Shown here piece by piece: positions 48,780 to 54,695 of a DNA stretch of 54,695 nt; position 1 is the stretch's first letter, and each line of letters begins with the position of its first letter. A model generated the notes under the pieces. The model was not told the DNA's origin. It ran no database searches and saw only the letters and a program-made list of their open reading frames with translations. Source of the stretch: an uncultured Oscillospiraceae bacterium (lineage in GTDB: Bacteria > Bacillota > Clostridia > Oscillospirales > Ruminococcaceae). The stretch covers positions 1 to 54,695 of the forward strand of contig CAKSWY010000018.1 of the NCBI GenBank assembly GCA_934513685.1, in the 5' to 3' direction. A program made the translations under genes and the position numbers.

Positions 48780-49964
48780 TTACTTGTAGCTCTCGGCCAG
48801 GGCGCGCAGGGCGGGCAGACTGCGCTTCACCTTTTCGGTGTCGATGCAGTAGGCCATGCGGAAGTATCCCTTCACGCCGAAGTTGTTGCTGGGCACCAGC
48901 ACCAGCTCAAACTGCTTGGCCCGGTTGCAGAAGGCCACCGCGTCCTCCTCCAGCGCCTTGGGGAAGATGTAGAAGGTGCCGCCCGGCTTCACGCAGGTAA
49001 AGCCCAGGCTGGTCAGCTCGTTGTACAGCAGGTTCATGTTCGTCTCGTACACCGACAGGTCGCTGGTCTGGTCCAGCACCTTGCTCACCGCCAGCTGAAT
49101 GATGCTGGGGGGGCAGTTGTGGCCGGTCTCCCGGCTGATCTGGCTGCACATATCCGCGATCACGTCCGCGCCCTCGGCGGCGGGGTTCACCGCCACGTAG
49201 CCGATGCGCTCGCCGGGCAGGCTCAGGCTCTTGGAGAAGCTGTAGCAGGTCAGGGTGTTCTCGTACATGGAGGCCACATACGGCCCGTCCACGCCCGCGA
49301 ACTGAATCTCCCGGTACGGCTCATCGCTGATCAGGTAGATGGGGTGGCCGTACTCCTTGCCCTTCTGGCGCAGCAGCTCGGCCAGGCGCTTCAGGGTGGC
49401 GGTGGTGTACACCACGCCCGAGGGGTTGTTGGGGGTGTTCACCAGCACCGCCGCCACGTTGGGGCCCAGCATCGCCTCAAAGGCATCGAACTGGATCTGG
49501 AAGTCCTCCACGTTGGCGGGCACCACCTGAAGCTCCACGCCCGCGCCGTTGATGTAGGGGGTGTACTCGGGGAAGAAGGGCGCGAAGGTGAGCATCACGT
49601 CCCCGGGCTGGGTCACGGCGCGCACCGCGTGGGCCACCGCGCCCGCCGCGCCGGTGGTCATAAAGATGTGCCTAGCCTCGTAGGGCAGGCCGAAGCGCTT
49701 TTTCAGCGAGTCGGCCACCGCCTGGCGCACGCTCTGGATGCCCAGCACCGGGCTGTAGCCGTGCAGGGCCACGGGGGGCTGGGTCTGGAGCAGGTGAATC
49801 ATCTCATCGGTGAACGCCTGCGGCACCGGTACGCTGGGGTTGCCCAGGCTGTAATCGAACACGTTTTCCTTGCCGATCTGAGCCGCCCGGGCGGCGCCCC
49901 AGGCGCACATTTCCCGAATAACGGATTTGTTTTGCAGCATTCCGCGGTAATGTTCAGAAAGCAT
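48780..49964 (-). CDS. class I/II aminotransferase, PLP-dependent
   Basis: 394 residues, fold type I. Pyridine-contacting YDxxxxPxNPxG-type motif appears as LVNTPNNPSGVVY, Asp in LISDEPYREI, the PLP Lys245 in SFSKSLSLPGERIGY and the substrate Arg near GYFRMAYC. The family covers aspartate, tyrosine and alanine aminotransferases; which one is not clear from sequence. It follows the DMT transporter gene by 78 nt and shares its operon. AGGAGG precedes ATG. Confidence 0.9.
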   Translation of the reverse strand: MLSEHYRGMLQNKSVIREMCAWGAARAAQIGKENVFDYSLGNPSVPVPQAFTDEMIHLLQTQPPVALHGYSPVLGIQSVRQAVADSLKKRFGLPYEARHIFMTTGAAGAVAHAVRAVTQPGDVMLTFAPFFPEYTPYINGAGVELQVVPANVEDFQIQFDAFEAMLGPNVAAVLVNTPNNPSGVVYTTATLKRLAELLRQKGKEYGHPIYLISDEPYREIQFAGVDGPYVASMYENTLTCYSFSKSLSLPGERIGYVAVNPAAEGADVIADMCSQISRETGHNCPPSIIQLAVSKVLDQTSDLSVYETNMNLLYNELTSLGFTCVKPGGTFYIFPKALEEDAVAFCNRAKQFELVLVPSNNFGVKGYFRMAYCIDTEKVKRSLPALRALAESYK

Positions 49965-50042
49965 GATGGAACCTCCTATTTCGTTACAAAGCGCATCTCA
50001 AGGCAGCCCGCGGCCGCCGGAAAAGCAATGGAAACGCCGGGC

Positions 50043-50921
50043 TTACTCCCGCTGGGCCAGCACGATGGCCACAAACATCAGCACACAGCCGGCCAGCTCC
50101 CGCCTGGTGGGAATCTGGTGCAGCACCAGCGCACCGGCCAGCACCGCAAACACGCTTTCCAGGCAGAGGATCAGGCTAGCCACGGTGGGGTCGGTGTCCT
50201 TCTGGGCCACGATCTGCAGCGTGTAGGCCACGCCGCTGCTCAGCACACCCGCGTACAGAATGGGCATCGCCGCGCTCAGGATCGCCCCCAAGTTCGGGTG
50301 CTCAAGCAGCATGGGGATGAAGCTGAGCACCCCGCAGGTGAAGAACTGAATGCAGGAGAGCTTAACGCCGTCCACCAAGGGGGAGAAGTGGTCGGCACAC
50401 AGGATGTGGCCGGTGAAGGCCAGGGCGCACAGCAGCACCAGGCCGTCGCCCAGCGAGAGGCCCTCGGCCCCGTTCATGCACAGCAGCCACAGGCCGGCGG
50501 CGCTCATCACCACGCTGAGCCACACCCACCAGCGGGGCCGGCGGCCGAAGAGAAGGCCCGCAATGGGCACCAGCACCACATACAGCGCCGTGATAAAGCC
50601 CGCCTTGCCGGGGGTGGTGTACTGCAAACCGCACTGCTGAAGAGACGAGCCGAGAAACAGCATCACACCGCAGGCAATGCCTCCCACAGCCAGCACCCGG
50701 CCGCTGCCGTTTTCCGGCAGGCCGTGGGCCTTTTGGTTGGCCGGGTCGTGCTCTTCCCGCCAGGCGATGACCGGCAACAGCACCAGCGCGCCCAGAAACA
50801 TTCGCACGCAGTTAAAGGTAAAGGGGCCTACATGGTCCATGCCCACGGTCTGGGCCACAAACGCCGAGCCCCAGATCAGTGCCGTGAGCAGGAGCATCAG
50901 ATTGCCCCTCAGTTTTTTCAT
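50043..50921 (-). CDS. DMT-superfamily (EamA) transporter
   Basis: 292 residues from ATG 50921; an in-frame TTG two codons earlier (9 nt from GGAGG) is also possible. Ten membrane helices in two EamA halves: LMLLLTALIWGSAFVAQTVGM ... GMLFLGSSLQQCGLQYTT ... GVLSSGVAYTLQIVAQKDTDPTVASLILCLESVFAVLAGALVL. Such proteins export amino acids or other metabolites. Pairing with an aminotransferase suggests amino-acid export or overflow (inference). Confidence 0.88.
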   Translation of the reverse strand: MKKLRGNLMLLLTALIWGSAFVAQTVGMDHVGPFTFNCVRMFLGALVLLPVIAWREEHDPANQKAHGLPENGSGRVLAVGGIACGVMLFLGSSLQQCGLQYTTPGKAGFITALYVVLVPIAGLLFGRRPRWWVWLSVVMSAAGLWLLCMNGAEGLSLGDGLVLLCALAFTGHILCADHFSPLVDGVKLSCIQFFTCGVLSFIPMLLEHPNLGAILSAAMPILYAGVLSSGVAYTLQIVAQKDTDPTVASLILCLESVFAVLAGALVLHQIPTRRELAGCVLMFVAIVLAQRE

Positions 50922-50961
50922 TTGCAAAAAACGATCCCTCCGTCCTATTAGGAACCACTTT

Positions 50962-50990
50962 AGCATAGCACATTCCCCGGGCAATCGCAA
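50962..50990 (-). promoter_or_regulatory. promoter of the DMT-aminotransferase operon
   Basis: Minus-strand TTGCGA (50985-50990), 17 bp, TATGCT (50962-50967), about 40 nt before the start. Confidence 0.55.
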
Positions 50991-51097
50991 GGAAAAGCGC
51001 CTTTTGCTGGTCTTTCACCGCAGAGCGTGCTACAATAGGCGGAGCGCTTTCGTGCGGTGAAGAAACGGGCGGCGGGGGAAGCCTGAGCGCGGCAGGA

Positions 51098-51155
51098 AAA
51101 GCCTTCCCCTTGAGGGGAAGGTGCCGAACGGATGTGAGGCGGATGAGGTGGAGCG
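51098..51155. repeat. dispersed palindromic repeat, inverted orientation
   Basis: Core CTTCCCCTTGAGGGGAAG (51103-51120), then GGTGCCG..CGGAT and GGATGAGGTGG. It and the next copy point away from each other around 100 bp of unique sequence; both are flanked by GCCTGAGCGCGGC followed by AGGAAAAG or GGAAAAG. Confidence 0.75.
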
Positions 51156-51251
51156 CGGATCATTGCTGCAACCTAGCGGCAGCGCAACAACCCAACGCAC
51201 GGGTGAGGAGATACAGCACCCGTCACCGCCACAGCCTCACCGCAACCGCGA

Positions 51252-51306
51252 GATGCCACCTCATCCGTCGGCTATCGCCGACAGCTTCCCCTCGAGGGGA
51301 AGCCTG
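51252..51306. repeat. dispersed palindromic repeat, full copy
   Basis: GATGCCACCTCATC, hairpin GTCGGC-tatc-GCCGAC, core CTTCCCCTCGAGGGGAAG (51285-51302). Best full copy of the family in the window. The 507-bp gap 50922-51428 otherwise holds only the DMT promoter and a short AT-rich stretch near 51360-51410. Confidence 0.8.
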
Positions 51307-51428
51307 AGCGCGGCGGAAAAGACTTCTTCTCATTCTTTTTGCTTTCATGCCCTGCACTGCGATACTATACTTACTTAAGATACATAGATACATAAATAAA
51401 ACCACACGAACCCACGAAAGGAACCCCC

Positions 51429-52778
51429 ATGCAAAACTCTCTCACCAGCGGCAGCGTGCTCAAAAGCATTCTCCGCTTCTCGCTGCCCTACCTGCTCTCG
51501 TACTTTTTGCAGACCCTTTACGGCATGGCCGATCTGTTTCTCATCGGCCGCTACGGCGGGGTGGACGGCACCACCGCCGTTTCCATCGGCAGCCAGGTGA
51601 TGCATATGATCACGGTGATGATCGTGGGCCTGGCCATGGGCGCCACCGTGATGATCGGCCAGGCCGTGGGCGCACAGAACCGGGCCAAGGCCAACCGCTA
51701 CATCGGCAACACCATCACCCTGTTTGCGGGCGCCGCCGCCGTGCTCACCCTGGCCATGCTGTCCCTCTCCAAGGGCATCGTCCGCCTCATGTCCACCCCG
51801 GAGGCAGCCCAGGCCAGCACCGAGGCCTACCTGCGCATCTGCTTTGCGGGCCTGCCCTTCATCATTGCCTACAACGTCATCAGCGCCATCTTCCGGGGCA
51901 TGGGCGACTCCAAAAGCCCCATGTACTTCATTGCGGCGGCCTGTGCGGCCAATATCGGGCTGGACATCCTGTTCATGGGGCCGCTGGCCCTTGGCCCGGC
52001 CGGTGCGGCGCTGGGCACCACCCTCAGCCAGGCATTCAGCGTGGTGCTGTCCCTCATCGTGGTGGTGCGGCGGCGGATGCTGCCCGACCTGTCCGCGGCC
52101 CATCTGCGCCCCCAGCGGGAGATTCTTGGCGACATGGTCAAAATCGGCGTGCCGGTGGCCCTGCAGGACGGCTTCATTCAGGTGTCCTTTCTGGCCATCA
52201 CGGTGTTCGCCAACCTGCGCGGCCTGAACGACGCGGCCGCCGTGGGCATTGTGGAAAAGATCATCGGCATCCTGTTCCTGGTGCCTTCCACCATGCTGTC
52301 CACGGTGTCGGCGCTGGCCGCCCAGAACATCGGTGCGGGCAAGCCCCAGCGCGCCCAGGAGGTCATGCGGGACGCCATCTTCATCGCCGCCGGGGTGGGG
52401 CTGGTGCTGGCCGGGGCCACCCAGTTCTGCGCCGTGGGGCTGGTGGGGCTGTTCACCGAGTCCGACACGGTGGCCCTCATGGGCAGCCAGTACCTGCGCA
52501 GCTATGTGTGGGACTGCCTGCTGGCGGGCATCCACTTCTGCATCAGCGGCTATTTCTGCGCCTGCGGTGTGTCCGGTTATTCCTTCACCCACAACGCCAT
52601 TTCCATTCTGTGCGCCCGGCTGCCTCTGGCCTGGCTGGCCAGCCGGAACTTCCCGGGCACCCTGTTTCCCATGGGCTGTGCCGCGCCGGCCGGTTCGCTG
52701 GTGTCGGTGGTGGTCTGCGCGGTGCTGCTGCGCCGCCTTGCCAAAAAGCAGGCCGCGGAGGAACCCAAGGCCGCCTGA
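51429..52778 (+). CDS. MATE-family efflux transporter
   Basis: 449 residues, 12 membrane helices in two halves. Opens LTSGSVLKSILRFSLPYLLSYFLQTLYGMADLFLIGRYGG, then GLAMGATVMIGQAVGAQNRAKANRYIGNT; second half begins MVKIGVPVALQDGFIQVSF with ALAAQNIGAGKPQRAQEVM. Typical Na+- or H+-coupled multidrug or toxin extrusion protein of the DinF/NorM type. AAAGGAA precedes ATG. Monocistronic with its own terminator. Confidence 0.93.
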   Translation: MQNSLTSGSVLKSILRFSLPYLLSYFLQTLYGMADLFLIGRYGGVDGTTAVSIGSQVMHMITVMIVGLAMGATVMIGQAVGAQNRAKANRYIGNTITLFAGAAAVLTLAMLSLSKGIVRLMSTPEAAQASTEAYLRICFAGLPFIIAYNVISAIFRGMGDSKSPMYFIAAACAANIGLDILFMGPLALGPAGAALGTTLSQAFSVVLSLIVVVRRRMLPDLSAAHLRPQREILGDMVKIGVPVALQDGFIQVSFLAITVFANLRGLNDAAAVGIVEKIIGILFLVPSTMLSTVSALAAQNIGAGKPQRAQEVMRDAIFIAAGVGLVLAGATQFCAVGLVGLFTESDTVALMGSQYLRSYVWDCLLAGIHFCISGYFCACGVSGYSFTHNAISILCARLPLAWLASRNFPGTLFPMGCAAPAGSLVSVVVCAVLLRRLAKKQAAEEPKAA

Positions 52779-52805
52779 GCGGCCCCGCCCAATTTATTCT
52801 GCCGG

Positions 52806-52845
52806 AAAAAAGCGGTGTGCCCGGCCGGGTGCACCGCTTTTTGTT
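52806..52845 (+). terminator. terminator of the MATE gene
   Basis: AAAGCGGTG ... CACCGCTTT stem with a GC-rich tip, T-rich tail. Confidence 0.8.
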
Positions 52846-52975
52846 CTGTTTCCGGCGCACTTTACCTCGTAAAAGCATATTGTACAAAACGCCGTGCCGT
52901 ATGGATAAAAATGCCAAAAGCAGGGGGGATTCTCTGTGCCATTTGGAGATTTTCTTAAAATCTTTCCAAAATTAG

Positions 52976-53004
52976 TTGAAAAAATTTTGCCGATATGGTA
53001 GATT
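52976..53004 (+). promoter_or_regulatory. promoter of the GlpP-like gene
   Basis: TTGAAA (52976-52981), 17 bp, TAGATT (52999-53004). It leaves a leader of about 215 nt before the gene. Confidence 0.5.
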
Positions 53005-53114
53005 GAAATCGGAAATAGAATGTTCGCTCCGTTTGTATCCGGAACCTGAAACCGAATAAAATGAACCTTTGAGACGTGAGCACGGGGTTGGGCCGGCAGG
53101 AAACTGCCGATTTC
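53005..53114 (+). promoter_or_regulatory. candidate structured leader before the GlpP-like gene
   Basis: GAAATCGG (53005-53012) is the exact complement of CCGATTTC (53107-53114), enclosing about 94 nt with a GGCAG-GAAA-CTGCC tetraloop hairpin (53096-53108) near the end. No known riboswitch class recognised. A problem: the promoter above would start RNA near 53010, which would cut the first arm. Confidence 0.3.
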
Positions 53115-53225
53115 TTCTCTGCGCTTTTTTCTTTTCTCTTCCGGGTGCATGGCCCGTCCCCTCTGGTGCATATATAGAAAGGGAGGGCCCGCCGGGATGG
53201 GCCGAACAGAAGGAGGAATCTGCCA

Positions 53226-53795
53226 TTGGAACAGAAATTTTATGACGCTGTGGCGGCCTCGCCGGTCATCGCGGCCGTAAAAAACATGGAGGGGCTGGAG
53301 CAATGCCTGGCCACCGACACCATCCAGGTGGTATTTCTGCTGTTCGGCGACATCTGCTCCATTGGGGACATTGTGGCCCGGGTCAAGCAGGCAGGCAAGC
53401 TGGCCATGGTGCACGCCGATCTGGTCACCGGGCTGTCCGGCTCCAAGGAGATCGCGGTGGATTTTCTGCACAGCGCCACCCAGGCGGACGGCATCATCTC
53501 CACCCGGCCCAACTTCATCCGCCGCGCGCGGGAGCTGCACCTGTACACGGTGCTCCGCGTGTTCGTGATCGACTCCATGGCGCTTTCCGGCGTGGAAAAG
53601 CTGGAGAGCGTCCACCCGGATTTTCTGGAGGTGCTGCCGGGGGTCATGCCCAAAACCATCCGGAAGATTTGCGCCGCCGTTCACACCCCGGTGCTGGCCG
53701 GGGGCCTGATCGCCGACAAAGAGGATGTGCTGGCCGCCCTGAGCGCCGGGGCCATGGCCATTTCCACCACCAACCAGCAGGTGTGGATGATGTAA
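53226..53795 (+). CDS. glycerol-3-phosphate-responsive antiterminator family protein (GlpP-like)
   Basis: 189 residues from TTG 53226, with AGGAGG 10 nt before it. TIM-barrel-like fold of the GlpP family: SPVIAAVKNMEGLEQCL, VFLLFGDICSIGDIV, MVHADLVTGLSGSKEIAVDFL, DGIISTRPNFIRRAR, VLRVFVIDSMAL, EVLPGVMPKTI, PVLAGGLIADKEDV and the closing AISTTNQQVW. B. subtilis GlpP binds glycerol-3-phosphate and stops termination before glpD. No glp genes are in the window, so its target is elsewhere or is its own leader. Confidence 0.88.
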   Translation: MEQKFYDAVAASPVIAAVKNMEGLEQCLATDTIQVVFLLFGDICSIGDIVARVKQAGKLAMVHADLVTGLSGSKEIAVDFLHSATQADGIISTRPNFIRRARELHLYTVLRVFVIDSMALSGVEKLESVHPDFLEVLPGVMPKTIRKICAAVHTPVLAGGLIADKEDVLAALSAGAMAISTTNQQVWMM

Positions 53796-53987
53796 CCCCT
53801 TTGGTTTTGTTTCTTCCCGGCCGGATGGCCGGATGTGTGTGCACCCCCGGCCGTGCCCGAAGGCCGGGCGGCCCCGCGCAGCGACGTGCCCGAAGCTGCG
53901 GCGGACGTTTCTGAGAAGCGGCTCTCCCCGCGGGAATGGCCCTGTTTGCCCCGCTGGGGCGGGCAGCTTCTGAAAGGAGTATGTGCA

Positions 53988-54551
53988 ATGTGCTGTGACA
54001 CAAAACAGAAGATCGCGCAGGCTCTGCGCCAGCTGATGCTGGAGCGGCCGCTGAAAAAGATCACGGTGCAGGACCTGATGGACCGCACCCAGATGAAGCG
54101 GCAGACATTCTACTACCATTTTCAGGACATCTACGACGTGCTGGTGTGGATCTGCCGCCGCCAGCTTGTAGAGCCGCTAGAGCGGCCCGACTACGCCAGC
54201 TTTGAAGAGTGGCTGACCACGGCCCTGGAGCTGTTGGACCGTGACCGGCAGTTTTACCGCCGGGCCATGGCCGCCGCCGACCCCAGCCCCCTGAACGCCC
54301 TGTGCGAAGAGCTGCTGCGGCCCCGGCTGCTGGCGCTGCTGTTCGGCTGCCGGGAAGAGCGGCTGGACGAAAACCAGCGCTTTGTGCTGGAGTTTGCCAT
54401 GCACGCCGTGATGGATCAGCTGCGGCGGCTGCTGCTCTCCCGCAAGCCCATGGACCTGAACGAGGCTCGGGCCAAGGCCGTCTGCCTGCTGGAGACCTTC
54501 GGCCTGGACGGCGCCGAGTGGAACAACACCGTGCGCATTGCCGGTGCGTAA
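53988..54551 (+). CDS. TetR-family regulator (DhaS-like)
   Basis: 187 residues from ATG 53988 (AAAGGAG 8 nt before); another ATG 7 nt upstream is out of frame. N-terminal helix-turn-helix: KITVQDLMDRTQMKRQTFYYHFQDIYDVLVW. The C-terminal helical domain resembles TetR_C_8/DhaS proteins that sense dihydroxyacetone or act with Dha kinase. Following a GlpP-like gene makes glycerol/dihydroxyacetone control plausible but unproven. About 190 nt of GC-rich sequence separates the two; no promoter seen there. Confidence 0.83.
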   Translation: MCCDTKQKIAQALRQLMLERPLKKITVQDLMDRTQMKRQTFYYHFQDIYDVLVWICRRQLVEPLERPDYASFEEWLTTALELLDRDRQFYRRAMAAADPSPLNALCEELLRPRLLALLFGCREERLDENQRFVLEFAMHAVMDQLRRLLLSRKPMDLNEARAKAVCLLETFGLDGAEWNNTVRIAGA

Positions 54552-54592
54552 GCCGCCCGCCGCAAACCGGTGTTTTCTCCGTGTGATCTGTA

Positions 54593-54632
54593 CGCCCCCA
54601 ATGCCGCTCCCCGGCATTGGGGGCGTTTTTTA
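54593..54632 (+). terminator. terminator of the TetR gene
   Basis: Perfect CGCCCCCAATGCCG / CGGCATTGGGGGCG stem, followed by a T-run. Nothing recognisable in 54633-54695. Confidence 0.92.
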
Positions 54633-54695
54633 TTCGGTCAAGGCGGCAAGTGTCCGTGCGCGATCTGCAAAACTCTGTGCAGTTTTTATACAAAG

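Noticed and set aside
48592..51306. CRISPR array
   Set aside because: Repeats are palindromic, irregularly spaced and scattered over the window; no regular spacers and no cas genes.
53005..53114. TPP or purine riboswitch before the GlpP-like gene
   Set aside because: Some bases recall the TPP motif (GAACCTGA), but the CUGAGA partner and the rest of the core are absent; no known class fits.

Overview
This is a 54.7 kb stretch of a strongly GC-rich Firmicutes chromosome. The closest match by gene content is a gut Oscillospiraceae/Ruminococcaceae-type anaerobe (Faecalibacterium, Subdoligranulum and Gemmiger relatives). I infer this from AGGAGG-type ribosome-binding sites, a sporulation regulator (SpoVT), the Bacillus/Clostridium order glmU-like / pth / mfd / foldase / spoVT, a T-box leader, pyruvate phosphate dikinase, a 2x[4Fe-4S] ferredoxin and a family of palindromic repeats. 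The genus is inference. I see no insertion sequence, prophage, CRISPR array, rRNA or tRNA.

Layout. 1-7.1 kb (minus strand): a cell-surface block with a GH25 lysozyme cut by the window edge, then an operon for MBOAT O-acyltransferase, SGNH partner, surface-carbohydrate protein and polysaccharide flippase. 7.4-10.1 kb (plus): a cell-wall amidase and a histidine phosphatase. 10.2-13.0 kb (minus): GntR regulator, TrmH-type RNA methyltransferase and MYG1 protein. 13.2-16.2 kb (minus): metN-metI-metQ methionine importer under a methionine-specifier T-box with a consensus promoter. 16.3-20.4 kb (minus): ketopantoate reductase and pyruvate phosphate dikinase. 20.8-27.7 kb (plus): stand-alone GlmU acetyltransferase domain, Pth, Mfd, a foldase-like lipoprotein and a LOG-family protein. 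27.8-28.9 kb (minus): SpoVT and a VOC protein. 29.2-30.2 kb (plus): a DUF134/NifX-like fusion and a possible 19-codon gene. 30.3-35.7 kb (minus): RlmA, DEAD-box helicase, DUF1015 and a DUF4015-like protein. 35.8-38.8 kb (minus): rpe followed by three Rnf-type membrane subunits (D, E, A). 39.0-42.2 kb (minus): a two-component system and a GNAT-MnmM fusion. 42.5-48.4 kb (plus): HtrA protease, RsmI, phosphodiesterase, BirA, a NERD-like membrane protein, ferredoxin and TrmN6. 48.8-50.9 kb (minus): DMT transporter and aminotransferase. 51.4-54.6 kb (plus): MATE transporter, GlpP-like antiterminator and TetR regulator.

The most unusual item is the rnfD-rnfE-rnfA set. Its two NqrD/NqrE-type proteins have lost the cysteines that hold the intramembrane [2Fe-2S] cluster in Rnf/Nqr, the RnfD flavin site is degenerate, and no rnfB, rnfC or rnfG lies in the window. 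It may be a repurposed Rnf-derived membrane complex. Other points worth a second look are the GlmU domain without its uridylyltransferase half at the normal glmU position, a MetN without its regulatory NIL domain, a NERD domain that has lost its E-x-K core, a candidate small RNA with an exposed CCTCCT, a dispersed repeat whose variable hairpin shows compensatory base changes, and a block of foreign-looking codon use inside the amidase.
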